This document shows, piece after piece, positions 6,834-9,834 of a stretch of DNA of 9,834 nucleotides. The notes under the pieces are model-generated. The model was not told the DNA's origin. It ran no database searches and saw nothing but the letters and a program-made list of their open reading frames with translations. A program made the translations under genes and the position numbers. Source of the stretch: Bacillota bacterium (GTDB lineage Bacteria; Bacillota_I; Bacilli_A; RFN20; CAG-826). Within the stretch, counting starts at the first letter, position 1, and every line of letters begins with the position of its first letter. The DNA lies in NCBI GenBank assembly GCA_016872075.1, contig VHBF01000015.1, positions 1-9,834 of the forward strand, written 5' to 3'.

Positions 6834-7718
6834 TTACATTTTAATCATCATTTCGATATGTTTACGCTTTTTTTCAATAAGCTCGATTTCTGAACTTTCT
6901 TCGTCCGAATTCGGGGCTATTAATTTTAAGTATCCATAGGCAATATTGGATAAAGCTCGGAAAAAATAATATTCAGGATCGATTTCGAAAGGCACCATCG
7001 TCAACAAATACGTACTTAAAATCGAGTAGGCAATTTGCCGAACCGAGGGGTCCTTGATCATCCCGTCTAATTCAGATTGATAGCGTTCAAAGGTGCCATC
7101 TTTAAATGGATTAACGGTGTCAATTGGATTAAAATTTAAGATTTTTTCACCTTTTGAGACACTGATGACTTCGTCATAACGGGCGTCAATTAATGCGATC
7201 ACCAACATGCCTTTGATGCGTTGGGGAATTGGATTGGTTAATAGCGACTTAATGGTTAATTTTAAACTCCATAAGTGAATCGGTTTGAGTTGGGGAATCA
7301 AATCAATCAACATTTCAAAATCCTTTTTTTCAAAAGCTTCGATGAAAAGCTGAGTGGTTTCTTTTACTTGAATATGAGGGGGTTTTTGGTAAAGAATTTT
7401 GATTTGACTAATCCAATCCTCCACCTCTTGATTGAGATAGGGTAAATTTTGATAACGCTCAAGTAAGATCGCATGTTCAGGAAAGGTACGATGGGTTTTT
7501 AAAATTTCATAATGAATTTTGAGAAACACAGTTAAAGCTTTTTGCAAAATGGGCATTTTTAAAATCATGATTTTAAGGACCATTTGGTTGGCACCCAGCC
7601 CCAAAAGCCCAATGATGTGATAGCGAATCATATTTAAATCCTTCAATGCAGCCGTACGCTTCACCAAGGTTTCATAATCTTGTAAATCGTATAAAGTTTG
7701 AAAATTAACTTCTTCCAT
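6834..7718 (-). CDS. uncharacterised helical protein upstream of tig (possible DUF3196/TPR-like)
   Basis: I do not recognise a catalytic motif in this protein of about 294 residues. It is rich in Leu, Ile and Lys, looks all-helical, lacks a signal peptide and a convincing membrane segment, and ends in a charged helix (ELIEKKRKHIEMMIKM). Helical stretches such as LFIEAFEKKDFEMLIDLIPQL resemble degenerate TPR-like repeats. Its place directly before tig-lon is that of Mycoplasma MG237/MPN330 (DUF3196) and of the TPR protein YsoA in Bacillus, as I recall them; homology to either is inference from synteny and composition, not from an alignment. I prefer the ATG at 7718, preceded by AGGTGA at 7721-7726; a GTG at 7724 would add two residues but has no ribosome site. 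No separate promoter is visible, so it may be read from the tRNA-Arg promoter through the hairpin at 7727-7757. A role in nascent-protein handling is speculation. Confidence 0.85.
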   Translation of the reverse strand: MEEVNFQTLYDLQDYETLVKRTAALKDLNMIRYHIIGLLGLGANQMVLKIMILKMPILQKALTVFLKIHYEILKTHRTFPEHAILLERYQNLPYLNQEVEDWISQIKILYQKPPHIQVKETTQLFIEAFEKKDFEMLIDLIPQLKPIHLWSLKLTIKSLLTNPIPQRIKGMLVIALIDARYDEVISVSKGEKILNFNPIDTVNPFKDGTFERYQSELDGMIKDPSVRQIAYSILSTYLLTMVPFEIDPEYYFFRALSNIAYGYLKLIAPNSDEESSEIELIEKKRKHIEMMIKM

Positions 7719-7726
7719 ATTCACCT

Positions 7727-7757
7727 ATGAAAAGACCCTGAAACAAGGTCCTTTCAT
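7727..7757 (-). terminator. strong hairpin after tRNA-Arg, possible terminator or processing stem
   Basis: Minus-strand inverted repeat ATGAAAGGACCTT-GTTTC-AGGGTCTTTTCAT: 13 pairs (two G-T wobbles) around a five-base loop. It begins on the base after the tRNA CCA and ends one base before the AGGTGA ribosome site of the next gene. The only T run (TTTT) is inside the 3' arm and no T tract follows, so it is not a textbook intrinsic terminator. It could terminate partially, mark the 3' end for tRNA maturation, or restrain translation of the next gene. Confidence 0.6.
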
Positions 7758-7834
7758 TGGCGTCCCCAAAACGATTCGAACGTTTGACCTACAGCTTAGA
7801 AGGCTGTTGCTCTATCCAGCTGAGCTATGGGGAC
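7758..7834 (-). tRNA. tRNA-Arg (anticodon UCU)
   Basis: 77-base tRNA with the CCA encoded. Acceptor stem GTCCCCA/TGGGGAC (seven perfect pairs), D stem GCTC/GAGC, anticodon stem ACAGC/GCTGT with loop CTTCTAA, so the anticodon UCU (7798-7800 on the plus strand as AGA) reads AGA and AGG arginine codons. Variable loop AGGTC, T stem AAACG/CGTTT with loop TTCGAAT, discriminator G. All four arms close without mismatch. It lies alone between uvrC and the uncharacterised gene, in the same direction. Confidence 0.98.
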
Positions 7835-7843
7835 AGCATTCAT

Positions 7844-7852
7844 AATATAGCA
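7844..7852 (-). promoter_or_regulatory. extended -10 promoter of tRNA-Arg
   Basis: TGC-TATATT on the minus strand fits an extended -10 (TGn-TATAAT with one mismatch). It ends nine bases before the mature tRNA 5' end, giving a very short 5' leader. No good -35 is seen at 16-18 bases, which the TGn motif could compensate for. It sits in the short gap after the uvrC stop. Confidence 0.6.
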
Positions 7853-7864
7853 TAATTTTAATCC

Positions 7865-9628
7865 CTAAGTCGTCATTTTTTTAAGTTTTTCTAACAATAT
7901 TATTGCGACTGCGTTTGGTAAAAATTGGCAAAGCTCTTCCAAAGAAGCTTGTTTTAATAAATCTAAATTAGGATAACGTTTTTGTAACAACGCCACTCTC
8001 GTAGGTCCTAATCCTGGGATGTCATCAAAAATGGATTTGGTTGATTTTAACTTTCTTAATCGTTGATGAAATTGAAGGGCAAATCGGTGAACTTCATCTT
8101 GTAAGCGAATTAAAAAAAAGAAGAGATTCGGTTGCTTGGTGAAATCCATTACTTCGCCATCTTGCGTTAGTAACCCTTTGGTTTGATGTCTTTCGTTTTT
8201 GAATAAACCGACAATGGGTATTTTTACCCCAAGGTCTTGAAGCGAAGTTAAACCCGCATTCAGTTGGGTTTGACCCCCATCAACCACGATTAGTTGCGGT
8301 AAGGGTGCTATTTCTTCTAAGAGTCGTTGATACCGACGCTTGATTAAGTATGCCATCGCCCCTGGATAATCTTGTTTAAGGTTTTCAGGGAGGTGAAATT
8401 GTCGGTACATTTTTTTAACAGGTTCTCCATTGATAAAGGTGACCATTGCCCCCACTGGCTCACTGCCTTGAAGATGAGAATTATCAAACATCTCAATGTG
8501 GTATGGTGTTGGCACCCCAATCGTCTTGCCCAAGGTTTCTAATAAGGTTAATTTATCATCGTCTAAACGGGCAGTCAGGAAATGGTCATCTAGCGTTTGA
8601 ATCGCGTTTTCTTGCACACTCTTCATCAATTCAAACAATTTGCCTTTTTCGGCAAATACTAAACGTATATCCATGGTCACGTCTAATTTTTCTAGTAAGG
8701 CACGGTGATTTAAGACGAGTTCCTGAGGTTTGGGTTTTTTTAAATAATATTGGGCAATCAAATTCAGTAATTGTTCATCTCGATCATCAAACGCTTCCAC
8801 AACATAACTACCTTTGCCTAATAAGATGCCTTGTCTAAAGACAAAGACCGCTAATGATAGATATCCTTCTCTTTCGGCAAAAGCAAAAATATCTCGGTCT
8901 AACTTATCATCCATTTCCACAAATTGTTGCGACGTCACATGTTGAATATCTTCAAGTATGACTTTATATTCTTGGGCTAATTCAAAATTCAATGCATCTG
9001 AAGCTTCCATCATTTTTTGCTGGTATTGGGACACTTGTTTCTTGACATTACCCTTTAAAAATTCACTGATTTCATCAGCAAGCGCATTGTAAGTTTCTTC
9101 TGGTATATCGTGAATACAAGGAGCTAAGCATTGACCAATATGATGATATAAACAAGCCACCTTTGGTAGAACGTTACATTTTCTTAATGGAAAGATTTTG
9201 TTGAGTAAATTAATCATGCGATATGCAGATCGAGAGTTTGGATAGGGACCAAAATGCCAATAATGTTTATCGGTGTTTTGCCGCATGATTTTAAGATAAG
9301 GATCACTACCCTTTCTTAATGAAATATAAGGATAATGAGAACCTTCTTTAAGCATAATGTTATAGCGCGGATAATGCTCATGAATGAGATTCATTTCTAA
9401 AATTAATGCTTCTTTTTCCGTTTGGGTGATAATCGTTTCAAAATCGGAAATGTGCATCACCATCGCCTGAACTTTGCCAGATTGAGGTCTTAAAAAATAC
9501 TGACTAACGCGTTTACTTAAGTCTTTTGCTTTCCCAACATAAATGATTTGACCCTCCGCATTTTTCATCAAGTAGATGCCGGGTTTTTCAGGAAGATTTT
9601 TTATTTTAACTTCAATGATTGGATTCAT
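7865..9628 (-). CDS. uvrC: UvrABC system protein C, excision nuclease subunit
   Basis: Makes both incisions around bulky DNA lesions after UvrA/UvrB damage recognition. 587 residues, close to the usual 590-610. N-terminal GIY-YIG nuclease (about 13-95) for the 3' cut: GIY at 17-19, YVG at 30-32, Arg40 and catalytic Glu78. A four-cysteine cluster (Cys151, 159, 167, 171; LYHHIGQCLAPC) matches the UvrC cysteine motif reported to hold an Fe-S cluster. A UVR-type UvrB-binding motif lies about 195-230. The RNase H-like nuclease for the 5' cut has Asp382 (FDNSH), Asp420 (QDYPGAM), Asp450 (VDGGQTQ) and His514 (DEVHRFA). The C-terminal helix-hairpin-helix shows IPGLGPTR at 537-544, but the second hairpin is degenerate. 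The ATG overlaps the mutS2 TGA (ATGA) and has no clear Shine-Dalgarno, suggesting translational coupling. It ends with TAG. Confidence 0.97.
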   Translation of the reverse strand: MNPIIEVKIKNLPEKPGIYLMKNAEGQIIYVGKAKDLSKRVSQYFLRPQSGKVQAMVMHISDFETIITQTEKEALILEMNLIHEHYPRYNIMLKEGSHYPYISLRKGSDPYLKIMRQNTDKHYWHFGPYPNSRSAYRMINLLNKIFPLRKCNVLPKVACLYHHIGQCLAPCIHDIPEETYNALADEISEFLKGNVKKQVSQYQQKMMEASDALNFELAQEYKVILEDIQHVTSQQFVEMDDKLDRDIFAFAEREGYLSLAVFVFRQGILLGKGSYVVEAFDDRDEQLLNLIAQYYLKKPKPQELVLNHRALLEKLDVTMDIRLVFAEKGKLFELMKSVQENAIQTLDDHFLTARLDDDKLTLLETLGKTIGVPTPYHIEMFDNSHLQGSEPVGAMVTFINGEPVKKMYRQFHLPENLKQDYPGAMAYLIKRRYQRLLEEIAPLPQLIVVDGGQTQLNAGLTSLQDLGVKIPIVGLFKNERHQTKGLLTQDGEVMDFTKQPNLFFFLIRLQDEVHRFALQFHQRLRKLKSTKSIFDDIPGLGPTRVALLQKRYPNLDLLKQASLEELCQFLPNAVAIILLEKLKKMTT

Positions 9629-9834
9629 TTGAGATGAATAATGGTGACCCCATAACCAGCTTGTTCACCTTCTCCTTGTTGCACACGTTTGACCGTTGGT
9701 AGTTTTTCAAAGTAGGCTAACACCATTTTTCGTAAGGTTCCTGAACCAAAACCATGAATAATTTTTAAGGTTTTAGTATTCGCAAGTAGCGTTGCATCAT
9801 AATATTTTTCCACTGCGATCTTCGCTTCTTCATA
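9625..9834 (-). CDS. mutS2: MutS2 C-terminus (Smr domain), 5' part outside window
   Basis: Only the last 69 codons are present, and the frame is open to the window edge. The residues form the end of an Smr (small MutS-related) endonuclease domain: YEEAK at the edge, the loop IIHGFGSGTLRK containing the HGxGxG-type active-site motif, and GYGVTIIHLK at the end. MutS2 is a branched-DNA-binding ATPase with this nuclease domain at its C-terminus, implicated in suppressing recombination and in rescue of stalled ribosomes. The GTG at 9811-9813 that could look like a start is internal, because the domain continues upstream of it. A stand-alone Smr protein cannot be excluded from 69 residues, but mutS2 near uvrC is a common Firmicute arrangement. 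Its stop TGA shares bases with the uvrC ATG. Confidence 0.88.
   Translation of the reverse strand, partial: YEEAKIAVEKYYDATLLANTKTLKIIHGFGSGTLRKMVLAYFEKLPTVKRVQQGEGEQAGYGVTIIHLK

Noticed and set aside
8446..8838. Plus-strand open frame of 130 codons opposite uvrC
   Set aside because: It is fully antisense to the UvrC nuclease domain, which has all its catalytic residues; the frame resembles no protein and has no supporting signals.
2464..9627. Mycoplasma-type code with TGA read as tryptophan
   Set aside because: engB and mutS2 end at TGA exactly where their families end, and tryptophans in the proteins are encoded by TGG.
1..9834. Mobile elements, CRISPR, phage or defence genes
   Set aside because: No transposase-like frame, terminal repeats, repeat-spacer pattern or att-like duplication beside the tRNA was seen; nearly all sequence is explained by housekeeping genes and their signals.

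Overview
The window is an AT-rich, gene-dense stretch of housekeeping chromosome. Every gene lies on the minus strand, so transcription runs from high to low coordinates. The content points to a low-GC Firmicute or Mollicute-type bacterium. The evidence is a tRNA-dependent T-box leader on valS, CIRCE operators for the HrcA heat-shock repressor on lon, strong AAGGAGG/GGAGG ribosome binding sites, and the gene order (uncharacterised helical gene)-tig-lon-engB. As I remember it, that order resembles both the Bacillus ysoA-tig-clpX-lonB-lonA-ysxC region and the Mycoplasma MG237-tig-lon region. TGA is used as a real stop (ends of engB and mutS2), so this is the standard bacterial code and not the Mycoplasma code. 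An Acholeplasma-like or related early-branching lineage is a reasonable guess; I cannot name the species.

Layout in transcription order. (1) 9834-7865: the 3' end of mutS2 (Smr nuclease domain) overlaps uvrC (nucleotide excision repair) by ATGA, forming a DNA-repair unit. (2) 7834-7758: a tRNA-Arg(UCU) gene with its own extended -10 promoter; a strong hairpin follows immediately after the CCA. (3) 7718-6834: an uncharacterised, probably all-helical protein. (4) 6773-5499: trigger factor, with its own -10 box. (5) 5384-3057: Lon protease, from a promoter sitting between two CIRCE operators. (6) 3057-2464: the ribosome-assembly GTPase EngB, translationally coupled to lon through a TAATG overlap. 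(7) 2446-2254: a complete T-box riboswitch with a GUC (valine) specifier and a terminator/antiterminator switch. (8) 2236-1: valyl-tRNA synthetase, cut off by the window edge after 745 codons.

Functional logic: trigger factor (co-translational folding), Lon (degradation of misfolded proteins) and EngB (50S subunit assembly) form a protein-synthesis quality-control cluster in which lon and engB look heat-inducible. valS is uncoupled from it by its own promoter and is controlled by uncharged tRNA-Val. I see no mobile element, CRISPR array, phage gene or defence system, and no gene-free stretch over 300 bases; the longest gap (2237-2463) is filled by the T-box leader. I do not think the window contains a new biological system. 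The points most worth a second look are the paired CIRCE sites around the lon promoter, the hairpin between the tRNA and the gene after it, and the uncharacterised gene before tig.
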